Assembly: GCA_918026815.1 (NCBI GenBank)
Contig: CAKJVC010000107.1
Location: 124,001 to 188,000 of the forward strand
DNA: 64,000 nucleotides
Direction: 5' to 3'
Source: Chalara sp. BL73
Taxonomy: Eukaryota > Ascomycota > Leotiomycetes > Helotiales
The translations under genes were made by a program, and so were the position numbers. How positions within the stretch are numbered: the stretch's first letter is position 1; each line of letters opens with the position of its first letter. The notes below the pieces were generated by a model. The model was not told the origin of the DNA. It searched no databases and was given only the letters and a program-made list of their open reading frames with translations. This document shows, piece after piece, positions 24,168 to 35,639 of the stretch.

Positions 24168-24394
24168 TAATAAAATAAGTATGCTAAGTTGACCACAGTC
24201 AACTTGGGGAAGGAAAGCTTGTGCTGTACGCAAGGTCTGCCCAATTGCAGTGGTTCAGGGAGAATGGATTGATTAATTAAGGAGCTCTACAAAGGTGCTC
24301 AGTAAAAAAAGTGCGACCTTTTTACTGATAACTAAGCTATTACATGAAGTATAGCCTATGCTTTACGAATAAGCTACACTACTAATTCTTAACA
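24168..24394 (-). repeat. 3' LTR of the Copia element
   Basis: 227 bp, the same length as the partner at 29639-29865. The plus strand runs from TAATAAAATAAG to TTAACA, so the minus strand begins TGTTAAGAATT. The other end should be CA but reads TA, consistent with one C-to-T change. It is immediately preceded by the target duplication ATCCG. Confidence 0.9.
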
Positions 24395-24399
24395 CTTTT

Positions 24400-27300
24400 A
24401 CTTAGTATACTTGTAATAAAGCATATACTTAGCTTTTACTATTTTTTTACTGCTTTTTTGTTTTTTTTGCTTTTATTTGACTTTAGCGTTTTTTTTCCGA
24501 GCAAAAAGCCGTTTTCGTTTTTTTACTAGTTTTAATAAGCAGCAGTACTTTTCGAACGCGACACACTTAAAAAGCTTTGTTAGTTCGTTTGCAAGTATAA
24601 ACTTTGTAAGCACGTACGTTACTTGTATTCGTTTTTTTTCGGCCAAGTTACAAATATAGTAATAACAGATATCGATGTGTTTCGAGCGTTTATGCAAATA
24701 AAAGTTTTTAACTAAAACTAGCGCTTTTTGATTATTTCCGCAAATTTTTACGGTTCGCGAAAGTTTTTTAATATACTTTGCGTGTTTTATATTACAAAGA
24801 ATCTGTACTAGCTATTAGCTCGTTTTAGCGCATATAGCTATTACAACGTATTTTGATTTCGTGCTAAATACGGCTATCGAAATTTATTTTATACTTTTTT
24901 AAAAAACGAGCTTTTCGTAAAATATAGCAACGTTGTTTAAAGTACTTTTACGGTTTGTTTTGTTTTTTGTTTAGTCGACGTTTAAATAAAGTACTAAATT
25001 GCGGTTTTTTTTTGGCTTGTATTGCACTTTTTGTACTACAGTAATTCGTAAATATTGTATAAGTCTTTTAAGCGCGTTACTATAGTAACTTGCAAGATTT
25101 TTTATAAACTAGTTAAGTTTTTCGAAACTAAAAGCTTTGTTTAAACAAATATAAATTATACTGTATATTAAACTGTTTATAACTCGTTAGTATTCGTTAA
25201 CGTTAATTTGTTAATTATTAAATTTTGCAAGTTGCAAATTGTTGTAGTTTTCGATAAAAGTAAGCTTTTTTTTATAAATACTGTATATAAACTCGTAACA
25301 GTTCAAAACAGCGTTTAAATACTGCTTTTAATCGATTTATAGTTTTTTTGTTTTCTAGTTTCGAGTAATTCGCATACTTAAAATTTTTTTAATTTTTTTT
25401 AAGTTTTTAGCTGTAAATCGCGAAAAAAAATAATTGTCGAACTACTCGACGTCGGTTGCTTTAAACGCTGCGAGTATTATATCGTCGACGTAAATAAATA
25501 AAATTAAACCGAGCTGCGCGTGTGTAAACAAACACAAGTTCGCTAAACTTTAAACAAAACTTTTTATAAACAAATAAAATTTGTAAAACAAGTTTTAATT
25601 TTTTGCGACTTGTTTCGGTTTGTAAAAACTTCGTAAAACTCGTAAAATATACTTATCGCAAACTGCTATACTGTTAAACTTTGCTAAGTAAATTCTTTTT
25701 TAAAAAGCAAATTCAGTAAACACGTTTTTAATATCGAAATAATAATACTTTAAATTTTTAACTGCGACTATAACTAGCAAAATCCGTAACGTATTTATTC
25801 GGACTGTTAGCGCAAAAATTTCGAAGTAGTTTTGTTTATAAACTTATAAAAAACTTCGAGCAACTAGTTTAGCTTTAAAGCGCTTTACTAATTTTTTTAA
25901 AATTATTTTAACTGTAAAAACTTATTTAGTAAAAATTTCGTTGCAGTTTTTTAGTTTAAGTTTTTTTTTCTAAGTTTTGTTAACAGCGAAAAAAGCAAGT
26001 TTTATTTTTATAGCGTTTTACTATTGCGAGCTGTAATTAGAATTATTTACAGTTTGTTTATAAATTGTAAAAATAAAAATTCTGCTGATAACAATACTAG
26101 CTAGTATTAACTTGTTTGTTTCGATCGAAAAAAAGTTAACAAAAAAGTCGTTTGTTACGAAAGTTAGTATAGTTTTAAAAAAAAATTTTGCCGGTTTTTC
26201 GTTATTGTTTTCGGCAATTTAATTTTTGTAACGTTTTTGTAAAAAATATTTTTTACGACTAAGTTCAGCTTAAAAAATTAAGCCGAACTTAAAAAATTAA
26301 AAAAACTCCGAGTTTAACAGTTTATTTTAAAATAACTTTAAGTTAGTTTTAACAGTCGTTTTAGCTTGTAACGTTAAAACAGCACTTTGTTAGATATATT
26401 TAATAATTAACTTGTTAAACGTGTTTAATAAAAACTTAAATTCAAGTTTTAAAGTTTTTAACTTTTTGCTAATTAGTTCGCTGTTTGTTTTGTTAAAAAA
26501 CTCGACTGTAATTAGTTTAGTTATAAAATCTTTTTAAGTTTTTACAGCGGATTCGCTGTTTTTTATAAACTTAGTTACTGTTAATATTCGAATCTTGAAA
26601 TTGTTTATAATTTTAAATATTAACTTTAAATTAACAGTTTAAAAAGTAATTTTTTTTTTTGCTGTACTAGTACTAAAAAAGCGTTTTTTTAAAGCTTTGT
26701 TTAAAAGTAAATTCGGTGTGCTTTACAAACTATTTACGTTTTGTAACTTTAGTTTTACTGTTTTTTTTTTAACGTTTTCGTCGATTTGTAACACTTTAGT
26801 TTTAATTGTATATTTTAAGTTTAACGCGTAAACTTTAAGTTAATAAATTGTGTTTTAGCAATAATCTATAAATACGTTAATACGACTTTTATCGACAAGC
26901 TTGTTATGTTTTTTTTTAGCAAAAAGTAATTTTAGATTTACATATAAATAATATTTGCTTTTTTATACGCGAATATAGTCGATCGAAAACTTTTCTTTGT
27001 ATAAGCTTTTTTAAGTAAAATTTTTTTGTTGTTAATTATTAGTTTTATTGCTGTACAGTTTTGTAAATACGTATTAGTTTTTACAGTTTCGTTTTAAAAC
27101 TTTATAAGCAAGCTTGCTTTTTTAAGTATAATTTTCGCAAAGTTTTCGGCTGTTTAAATACATTTTTCGGCAATACTGTTTTAGTATAATTTATAAACAA
27201 CAGTATATTATAGCCGAATACCGTTTTGCTAGTACTAGTTATTTAAAAGCTTTTTTAGTTTTACGGCATTATTTAACTTTACATTTACGACTTTACAGCC

Positions 27301-29630
27301 GAACTTTAGCTTTATTTGCTTTTTTTAAACTTAAAAGTTAAAAACTACTTTTCGTTTTGTTTTTATAGCTAAAGTTTACATTTTGCGAGTTGCGTTATCG
27401 ATTACTTTAGCGAAGTATTTGTTTTTGCGAGCTGTAATAAAAAAAAGTTCGTATACGTTTACAAATACTAAGTCGAGTATATAAAGTTTTTATAATATCA
27501 ATTTATAGTTAAAGCGATTTTTCAATTTAGTTAAAGCACAAACTTTACAAATATAGTTAAAAAATAAAACTTTAATTTTATTTTTTAAAGTTGTTACTGT
27601 ATAAAGTTTACGAATTACTTTTTTTTCGAAGTATACAAATCGTCGATAATACAGTTAATAATAAACCGTTGTTTTAGCGTTACAATTTGTAGCTAAGTTA
27701 TTTGTTATATTCGTATTTAACTTTTCGGTTACAAAAAAAGCGTAATAGCAAGTTTGCAAATTTGTAACAAGCTTTTTAAGCTAACTTAAAATTATTTTAA
27801 AAAAAGTTGTTAACTAAGTATTTTTTGCTGTAAGCGCTGTTTCGCTGTAATTATTAGCGATATTAAAAACTATATAAACTTTATTTGTAAAGCGTACTGT
27901 AATAACTGTACAGTTACTTTTTTTGTACTATATATATTTGTTATCGAAAAAACTTGTAAAATTATTTGCACAAATTTTTTTGCTTAAAAAAAAGTTTACT
28001 TTTAGCTTAAAAACGTATAGTACATTTAACAACAAAAAAAATTTCTTATTTTTAACTTGTAATTTAACTGTACTTATATAATCTGAACTTAACCGCTTTT
28101 TTTTAATTTTTATTCTGCGTTTCGGTATTTTAATTAAAAAACGCTTAAAAAAATAAAGTTAGTTAGTTATATAAAAAAAAGTTCCGGAATTTAAAGCTTA
28201 TTAAAAATAAGAAATTTTACAAACGTTTTTTAAAAAAATTGCAGCTGTTTTTTCGTTGTTTAAACTGTAAATAAGCTTTTTTAAGTCGGAGTTTAACAGT
28301 AACGTTTCTGGGTTTAACTCGGCTTTATAATAGCTTTTTTTCGAGTGTTTGTACTTAAGCGTTTAATTGCTTTGTTAATTTCGGCGTTAGCGCTAAGTTT
28401 GCTGTTTTTCGCGAACAATATTTTAAGCGACTTTTTTTTATTTGCAATTAAGAAATCGGTAGTTGCGGCCGTTGCAAAGCTAGCATTTTAAGTTTTTCGA
28501 CTTAAAACTTTTATTGCGAAGCTTAAAGTACCGCGATTGTAAGTTTTTTGTTTTGTAATTTGTAATATACTAAACTGCAAATGCTATAACTGTTGCTTTT
28601 TTTACAGTTAACTAGTTTTAACGCTTGTTAAAAATAAATAGCTTGTTTTAAGTTAAAAAATTCGGCTAAATATCGATAACGTCGCAAATAGTTTTGTAGT
28701 TTTTTAGAAGTTTGCCGAGCAAATAGTTAAACAAATGTCTTTTCGTAAAAAATGCAGCTATAACTAAATCGTTCGCAACGATTTGTCGTTAAAACTTTTT
28801 TAGCTTAATTTACGCGTTTTTAACTTTTGTACTTTTTTGCATTTTAAAAATAGTTAGCTTTTTTAAGTTTTAACAGTGTATATACAAACGTGTTCGAAAG
28901 TATTTAAGCTGTAAGTTTATTTATTTGTTTTTTACAGTTGCAAATTTTTTTATAAAGTTTTTGTTTATAAAATCAATACAAATTCGTAGCATAAATAACG
29001 CTTTAGCAAACGCTATTGTATACTTGTTTTTTTTTTTGTTGTTTTATACTTTAAAAAGTGTATTATTTTTTTGTAGTATTAAAACAATTCAAGTATGCTT
29101 TTTAATTGTTTTTTTTATTACAAAAACAATTCTTTTTTTTATAAAGTACAACTTTAGCAGTTCGAACTAGTTTTTCTATATATTCTAGCTTAAAGTTTTT
29201 ACAGGCCGCTTTGTTTTGCTAACGTAATTTATGTCGAATTGCTTAGTTTTTTGTTAAACGCGTTTAGTAAAATTCGAAGTAAAAAAAAAAAAAACTGTTG
29301 TATAGTAGCTTTCGTGTTGTAAGTAAAATGTAAAAACTGTTATACAGTAGTTTTCGGTTTAAAATTTGTTAATATAGTTGAAATAGCAATTTGTATGCTT
29401 TATAAGTTCAACTAAAAGTCCGTTGCTGTTTTATTAGCTATTCGTCGCTTTTGTATGTATTAGCAGTTCGTTACTTTCGTGTTATTAGCTATTTGTTGCT
29501 TTTTTGTATAGCTTTTACTGTCGTAATAAGTCCGTTAAGCTGCAAATAGTCGTTTTTGACAGTTTGCTTTTTTTTTCAATTAGCTTTTTTCTTCTAGCTT
29601 TTTTTGTACACTTACAATGCGAACTCGAGC
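24400..29630 (-). pseudogene. Copia gag-pol remnant
   Basis: Minus-strand reading from right to left passes through decayed Gag and integrase to reverse transcriptase. In RT I read FDIKNVFTEFAF (where the family has a D-x-K-x-A-F block) near 25750-25710, then SLANLCLFTHAQLGLILFIYVDDIILA ending near 25463. The YVDD catalytic motif is intact by chance. RNase H-like sequence continues to about 24470, including an open stretch at 24697-24473. Stops replace Trp and Gln throughout. Integrase and Gag were assigned by position only; I did not find clean motifs for them. Confidence 0.8.
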
Positions 29631-29638
29631 TTATAACT

Positions 29639-29865
29639 TAATAAAATAAGTATACTAAGTTAACTACAGTCAACTTGAGGAAAAGAAGCTTGTGCTGTAC
29701 GCAAAGTTTGCCCAATTGCAGTGGTTCAGGGAGAATGGATTGATTAATTAAAGAGCTTTACAGAGGTGCTCAGTAAAAGGGGTGCGACCCTTTCACTGAT
29801 GACTAAGCTATCACATGAGGTATGGCCCATGCTTTACGGGTGGGCTACACCACCAATTCTCAACA
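29639..29865 (-). repeat. 5' LTR of the Copia element
   Basis: 227 bp; minus strand starts TGTTGAGAATTGG. It is followed on the right by ATCCG, the target duplication. It retains more C and G in its right half than its partner, while the partner retains more in its left half, so the two LTRs were mutated independently. A second copy at 37729-37954 belongs to the 8.1-kb tandem duplication and is one base shorter. Confidence 0.9.
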
Positions 29866-29870
29866 ATCCG

Positions 29871-31290
29871 GATTATTAACTAAAGTTTTTACAAGCTTTT
29901 TACAAGTAAGATTTTTAGTTTTTAAATACTTAAAAACGTAAAACCGAGCCGATTTGCTAGTTTTTCGCCGCATTAAAATATTAAAAACTAAAAACCGTTA
30001 GCGAAAATACTGGCCAAATCTGCTATTTTTATAGCATAGTAAATGCCGCGTATACTCCGCCAAGTTGACTTTACGAATCTGTAAAGCGTTGAACTTTGCG
30101 CGGCCGGTAAAATAAAAAGTCGGAAAAGCTATAGCAAACAGTTTATCGTTTTCGGCTGTTTTATTTAAAAAAATCGAACGAATAAAAAATGCTAGCAGTT
30201 TGTAATTTAATAAAATTTGAACTGTACGTTCGGCTGTAAAGCTTGCTAAAATCAAATTAACTTTTGTAGCGTTAACGCCGATATTAAAAACTATTGATTA
30301 AGAATTTAAAGAAAACAAGTCGTTGTTTGTAACAAGCGGTACAAAATCCGGATTCAAGTTACTATTAAAGTTATTATTTTTAACAATAGAAAAAATAAAA
30401 ATAAAAATATTACCGTTTTTCGGAAACGTATTAATACAAGCTATTGAAATTGTAATATTTTTGTAATTTAAATAATAAGCCTGTAAAAAGCGAAGCTAAA
30501 TTAAAACTCGATTTTTACGGACTCGAAAATTTTTAGTGTACTAGCGAAAATATCGAGAATCGGCTTGTAAAACAGTGTCGGACAACTGTAAAAGCACTAT
30601 ATTTAATTTAATAAGCAAATTAAGCAATATATCAACTGTTTTAACAATATTTTGTGTAAAACTCACGCAATAGCCCGAATAGTAATATTAATAGCCGCGA
30701 ACGCAATAAACAATTATTTGAACGTATAAACGAGCTATAATTATTTCTTTAATTTAACTTAAAGTTAACAAATAAGCAAAAACTTTTTCGAAATCTATAT
30801 TATTATTTGCGCTTATTAAAAAAAGCAACTAGTTGTTTTTGTTTCGTACAAAACATCGTTAGCAAAGTTCGGCTTGTAAATGCATTTTAAACTAGCGCTT
30901 ATTATACCGGCTACAAGTTTCTATTTGTATAGCATTTATAGCTGTATAAAAGTTTTAAATATACTGCTATTGCTTTGCAGATATAAATCCCGGCTTTGCC
31001 GCAAGCTGTTAAGGAAGTTATTTAATAAGAATTTCGAGTACAGAAAAAAGCGGCGGCATTGTTTCTGGGCCTGTAACAGGTGTTTCCGGGCGTATAACAA
31101 CGTTCGCAAATAGTTTAACACGTTTTCGGGGCTGTATATTAAAGTCGACAAGCTGTAAAGCTCGTTTTTGGCGATATTAAAAACGTTTTGCACAGCATTA
31201 AATACAAGTAGCCAAAACTTTACTAGAAAAGTCAGTAAAATCTTAAAAAAATAAAAAAAGTTCAAGCTTTTTAAAGTATGCAGCATAGTA
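29871..31290 (-). pseudogene. Helitron N-terminal (Helitron_like_N) coding remnant
   Basis: The minus-strand frame at 30255-29998 contains FAIAFPTFYFTGRAKFNA, VNLAEYTRHLLCY and NSRFGQYFR, followed after one stop by RFLVFNILMRRK. This is the conserved Helitron N-terminal block, where families have FPTG, a YxxHLL motif and an R-F block ending in NxLxR. The frame then runs to NNPD at the Copia border (29870) and continues in the same frame on the other side from 24167. Upstream to 31290 another open stretch (31286-30936) is probably the element's N-terminus. Part of this block is present a second time in the tandem copy at about 37960-39390. Confidence 0.8.
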
Positions 31291-31603
31291 TTTAAAAAAC
31301 ATTACAAGTGTTAACACTAATAAACAAGCAAGTACTGTAATCGATTTGATTTTTTGAGATATTTAATAGGGCAAAAGCTTAATAGTTTACAGGTCCAAAA
31401 AAGTTCCGCGGCAAACGCACGGGCCTGTAAACAATCCGTGCAAAAGTACAGTCATGTGACATACCTTTTTTAAGTCACATGATTCGTTTTGAGCGCTGAA
31501 CCATTCCAATTTTTGGTATCACGTGCCCCACGCACTGGGTCCTGACTTTAGTAAGAAAGCAAGCTTTCTAATAAAGGCGCTCGTTAGGTGTAACAATCGA
31601 AAA

Positions 31604-31787
31604 TGTCACGATCACGATCCTATGGCCTGTAAGGGCGCTGAATAGGTGCTTCAATTACGAGAATACTAAACTAAGGAGGAAAGGTGTAGCTGTGGATGTG
31701 GCATCCCTCATAAGTAAACCCATGATCACGTGACCCACATTGGCGAACTGGTAAGCGAACCAATGAGCATCATTGAGGAGCGTGACA
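31604..31787 (-). repeat. LTR (184 bp) of TGTCACG family, copy 1
   Basis: Begins TGTCACG and ends CGTGACA, a perfect 7-bp terminal inverted repeat. On the minus strand it follows a polypurine tract (GGAGAAAGGGGG at about 31801-31790), which makes it the 3' LTR of the minus-strand chromovirus to its right. It is related over its whole length to the LTR at 49974-50165 in opposite orientation. It is GC-normal and not visibly mutated by RIP. No matching target duplication is seen on its two sides. Confidence 0.85.
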
Positions 31788-31999
31788 ATACCCCCTTTCT
31801 CCAAATAAGCTCGTTTTCGAGCTTGAAAACTATTTGCGATACCTGATATTTATTCTTTACGGCCAGTTACGGCTATACTTTTCCTAATTTTGCTTTTTTC
31901 CACCCGTAACTTATCTGCAAACTAGTTTGGCCTGTTGTTATTTTTTCTCGGCTTTAAATATTTATTACGTTCAGCGCACTTAAGCCAATACGTAAAATT

Positions 32000-32190
32000 T
32001 TTTAGTAAGCCAAGCTTGTCGGAGTTGCTTTCGTGAAAGCTTTTAAGAATTAACAGGCTATTTGCTAAAGCAGCTGCAAAGTACTATTCAGGGTCGTTAT
32101 TTTATTTTTTCTATTTAACTCGATATTTCAGCGTTTTATTAACACGTCGAACAGCTAATATTTTTTGAACTTTATACTTTTCAGCGTTAT
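32000..32190 (-). pseudogene. Chromodomain remnant of the minus-strand chromovirus, copy 1
   Basis: The frame reads VQKILAVRRVNKTLKYRVK, then stop-Lys-Lys-stop-Asn-Asn-Asp-Pro-Glu-stop-Tyr. With stops read as Trp this is the KYRVKWKGW...WY core of a chromodomain. All three Trp codons have become stops, a compact illustration of RIP at TGG. Confidence 0.75.
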
Positions 32191-32639
32191 TTACTATAAC
32201 TAGTAGTAAATCAAAGTTGTTTTAGCCAAGTAGCGAGTTGTTTGCGGCTTTTCGAAGCTTTTCAGCATAAAACACAGAGTGTACGCGCATAGAATCTAGT
32301 AGCTTTAGCTTGTACGAATAGCTTATTTGCTTTATAATTTCGAACAAGCTTTTTATTTAATTTGCTAGTTTGCGGCTTAGCCTGTAATTTTTCCAGCTTT
32401 TTGTCGATACTTATATAAAATTTTTTACTTCGAAATCAAACTTTTGTCGGTGCTTGTTAGCTTGTTTAGCGTATCGTTCCTGCGAACGAGCTATATTTTC
32501 ACGAGCTGTTTTCTAAGAATCGTGAATACAAGTTACTAGTGCTTTTGCTTTTTTTTTATTAAGCTTTTTTTTTGGTGTAAGCTTTTTTTCCGGCTTTGTT
32601 TTTACAAATGTTGCTTAGTTAAATAACGTACGCGTTTCG

Positions 32640-33260
32640 CAACTACGTTCCGTAAAAAAAAAAGATTAACCGGTCGTTTTATATTACAAAAAAGCCTGCT
32701 GAAAGTCGATAATAGTTATTTACTGATTTTAATTATTTTGATAGTAATTAATATAAGGCCGTAAACGTTGATCGAAGTACTAATTCACGATTTTTGTTTA
32801 GCTATCTGTTTGCAAGTAATTTGCAGTTGAAAGCTGTATTTTGATTTGTAGCTTAATGCAAAACTTTTTTTTAAAAGTCCGATATAATTGCGGTTTTTGA
32901 TCCGACGTAATCGAATCAAAAATACCGGTATAGCGCATTATATGCAATAAAAACAAAAGACTAGTTTTTTAGCTGTAATTGTATTTCGAACAAAAATAGT
33001 AATCGGTTTTTTGTTTAAACGGTCTACAAATATAGCTATTATATTGAATTTACTTTTGTTTTCAAAGCACTTTTTAAAGTCAACTGTAACATGTTGCTAC
33101 GGCTTATTAAGCACCGGTAACTAGTATAGCAAACTAAGCTTTTTATTTCGAAAAACATGCGAGCGTCGACAAATATAACAATTATTGCGATAGCGAGCAA
33201 TATTACTTGCTTGGCCTAGCTAATAGTATCGGCTGCGAATAAGCTTGTTTAGCTTAGTTT
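32640..33260 (-). pseudogene. Integrase remnant of the minus-strand chromovirus, copy 1
   Basis: The minus-strand frame carries SNIARYRNNCYICRRSHV (second half of the HHCC zinc domain, both Cys intact), LPVLNKP, TVDFKKC (first catalytic Asp kept), FNIIAIFVDRLNKKPITI and DSITSDQKPQ (second catalytic Asp kept). It is among the best preserved coding pieces in the AT-rich block, but stops replace expected Trp codons before and after. Confidence 0.8.
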
Positions 33261-33448
33261 TTTTAGATGCTTTGTTAAAAGCTGATCGTAAGCTTTTCGG
33301 ATTACGGCTGTTTGTAAAAGCATACTTGCAGTTAGTATCACGTCAGGCACGTACAGTTTTTTATAGCGTAACAATAGGCTTTTCTAAAGCTTTTACGTAT
33401 TCTTTAATTCTGTTTTAGCTTTAGTACGCAAATTTTCCAGGTTAGTAG

Positions 33449-33562
33449 TGTAACGTACTGGGTAGCCTTAGGCCTAGGTAGCTGGGCTTGGGGCTCGTTG
33501 GTTGGTATGGTATATATGAAATGGACTAGACACTGCTCCTCACTAAAAAGTGAAACGTTACA
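33449..33562. repeat. 114-bp element with 8-bp terminal inverted repeats, copy 1
   Basis: Starts TGTAACGT and ends ACGTTACA. It is GC-normal within an AT-rich setting and has a TATATATGAAA-like stretch. The adjacent pentamers AGTAG and AGTAT match at four of five positions. It could be a short solo LTR or a MITE. The tandem copy is at 41526-41639, identical in length. Confidence 0.6.
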
Positions 33563-33774
33563 AGTATAACAAATAAACTATATTGCTAAACTATAATAAA
33601 AGTTGAGCACAAAGCTTTTAAACTATAAAACTACGACTTATTTATATACTATAGTTAAACTGGAGTTTTTTAAAGTTTCTGAAGTTTATATAAACTTTTA
33701 AAACTTTTCCAGACTTTATTATATAGTACAGTTACAGTTTCCAGAAGTTAATAAGCCGTTTGCTTTTTTACCTA

Positions 33775-33906
33775 CTTAAAGTCCTAGGACACTGGCTGAT
33801 CCTGGGACCCACGTCCCTAGGATCCTCATTGGTCCTGGGACGCCAGAGCGTCTCTGGGACTCCCCCTCCTGGGGCCTCAGCGGGTCCCAGGATTCGGTTC
33901 GTGACA
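33775..33906. repeat. GC-rich patch with repeated TCCTGGGAC units, copy 1
   Basis: About 130 bases of high GC content inside AT-rich sequence, built from four to five copies of a CCTGGGAC or CCTAGGAC unit and their complements, ending CGTGACA like the LTR families here. It may be the preserved end of an LTR whose start is at 33449. The tandem copy lies at about 41862-41980 and differs by small indels. Confidence 0.5.
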
Positions 33907-35639
33907 GTAACGTTGTTTGTTTGACTTTATAAGTATTTGTAAACTTTAGCCGAAAGTTGTAAGTTTCGTAAGTATGTAATTGTTGCTGATTAATAGCCTG
34001 TAAAATTAATAAGTTTTTGTTTTTACAAAACTTAAAGCCGAGTCGTTAAATTAATTTAATATCAACTAAATCGACTTCGGTATACGTGTCGATTTCGACT
34101 AGTACAAAAATAGCCTGAAATAATAGCAATACTATTTTATAAGTTGTTAATGCTTTAGTAACTTTTAATAGTTTATTTAAACTTACTAGTTCCGCTGTAA
34201 AATTCTGAAAAACTGTTTTAGTTTAAAAAATCAAAATTATTTGACTTTTTGCAGCTTTTAGTAGTTTTAAACTAAAACAGCTAATAACTAATTCCGAACG
34301 ATTTTTTCGAGCTAATTAAATTTTAGCAGCTTTTCTGTTTAAGCAGTTAGTTGCGTAATAGCTAAACTTATTGCAGCTAAAACATACAAACTTTTTTTTT
34401 AGCTTTTTTTTTTGGTTGTGTTTTTGATATTCCGGCTTACAATAGCTTAATTAATATTAGTTTTTCCAGTTTTTGCTAAAGCCGATTCGCGAGTATTTCG
34501 AGCTAAAGTTTTTTTTTTTAAAAATACTTTGTTTTTTGTTATGTAAGCTTTTTATACGCGCTAAGCTACAATTACGTATTTAGCTTTAGTTTCGGGAACA
34601 ATAATATTTGCAGTTTTGAATTGTTGCTTTAGCGTATAGTATAGTTTTAAATAAAAAGTTATAGCTAAATTTTGTTTATTTTGCTAAAATAAATCTTTTT
34701 CAATTGCCGACAAGTACATATTAAACTAGACTAAAGTTTAATCGAAAAATTGTTTAGCTTAATTTAGCTGTTTATAAAAAGTAGTAATTGCGTGTTAGTT
34801 ATTTTGTACGTTTTTATAAGTTTATTTTAAAAATAATAACTATGTTTTAATACTGTTTTTTTTATTGTAAATGTACTATAACGATTTTAAGCTAAAGTCT
34901 AAGTAATTAAATACTTTAATTATTTTTTAACTACTTTTTCGATAAATATTCGAATTACTTTTAAATACGCGTTTTATGTCACGTTTTTAGTTATTTTATT
35001 TTCGAAAACTCGAATTAGTTTTAAAAATGTAGCTTAATGTAACTTTAATGCTTATAGTGTATTTGCGCTGCTTTTTAAAACAACGTGTAGTTTTTAAAAG
35101 TTTAATTTCGAACTATTAAGTTTTGTAGTTAAAAAAGTGTTTAAAGTGTTTTTGTTAAAACTAAAAAGTTTTTAAAAAGTTTTTAGTAAATTCTAGTTAA
35201 TACTGTTGCTATTGTCGACGTTTTAACTAATTGCTTTTTGTATTAGTAGTTAAATTTAGCCGTTTTCGTTTTTTAAAGTTTTAAGTCGATTTTTAGTTTT
35301 GCTATATTTTTAAAGCTTTAACTTTAGTATTAAGTTTTTAAGTTTTTAAAAATTGAAAATACGGCTTTTTACGTAATTGTACTAATTTATTAGCAGTATT
35401 GATTTCCGGAGTTGCTTTTGTTTTGCTATATTGAAATCGGCCTTGTAAATAAAAAAACTTAAAAATTGTAACAAATAAAAAGCAACAAAAAAATTGCAAT
35501 ATAACAAGTAAAACACGTGACTGCAATAAAAATAGTAATATATTAGTATTAAAAGTATGTTTGTTTGTTTAACAAATAAACTTAAACTTGCTTTTTTTAA
35601 AAGCTTTAACTGTTTTTATATTTTTTCAACTATGCTATA

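Larger units (their letters stand above)
24168..29865 (-). mobile_element. Ty1/Copia retrotransposon (5.7 kb), RIP-degraded, nested in the Helitron
   Basis: Two 227-bp LTRs at 24168-24394 and 29639-29865 flank a 5.2-kb interior. On the minus strand the LTR starts TGTTGAGAATT. The element is flanked by a perfect 5-bp target duplication ATCCG (24163-24167 and 29866-29870). The interior encodes Copia polymerase on the minus strand, with the signature YVDD at 25492-25481. A purine run AAGTAAAAG abuts the 3' LTR. By eye the two LTRs differ at about 29 positions, all transitions, as RIP produces. Stops occur throughout, so it cannot move on its own. Confidence 0.92.
19672..31569 (-). mobile_element. 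RIP-degraded Helitron, interrupted by a Copia element
   Basis: The minus strand encodes the two hallmarks of a Helitron: a Helitron-like N-terminal/Rep region (31290 down to 29871, resuming from 24167 to about 23650) and a PIF1-type helicase (about 23500 to 21400). The two parts are separated by a complete Copia retrotransposon flanked by a 5-bp duplication. Outer borders are approximate. The 35-bp sequence at 19637-19671 and 31570-31604 is directly repeated at both ends, each next to an AAGCTT-centred palindrome. A GC-rich hairpin (TGGGGGC-CA-GCCCCCA, 19715-19730) sits near the expected 3' end. Stops and Gly-to-Glu changes throughout show that it is dead. Confidence 0.8.
31604..35560 (-). 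mobile_element. Minus-strand Ty3/Gypsy chromovirus, internally deleted, copy 1
   Basis: From right to left on the minus strand: Gag (to about 35550), a zinc knuckle at 34384-34343 reading CFSCNKFSYYATNC (its His read as Tyr), a protease-like EIDTYTEVDLVDI near 34110-34060, integrase at about 33260-32640, a chromodomain at about 32190-32000, then the polypurine tract and LTR. No reverse transcriptase or RNase H is recognisable between protease and integrase, where only about 0.7 kb remains, including GC-normal insertions. The right-hand (5') LTR of the same family is missing. The element is dead and RIP-mutated. Confidence 0.75.
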
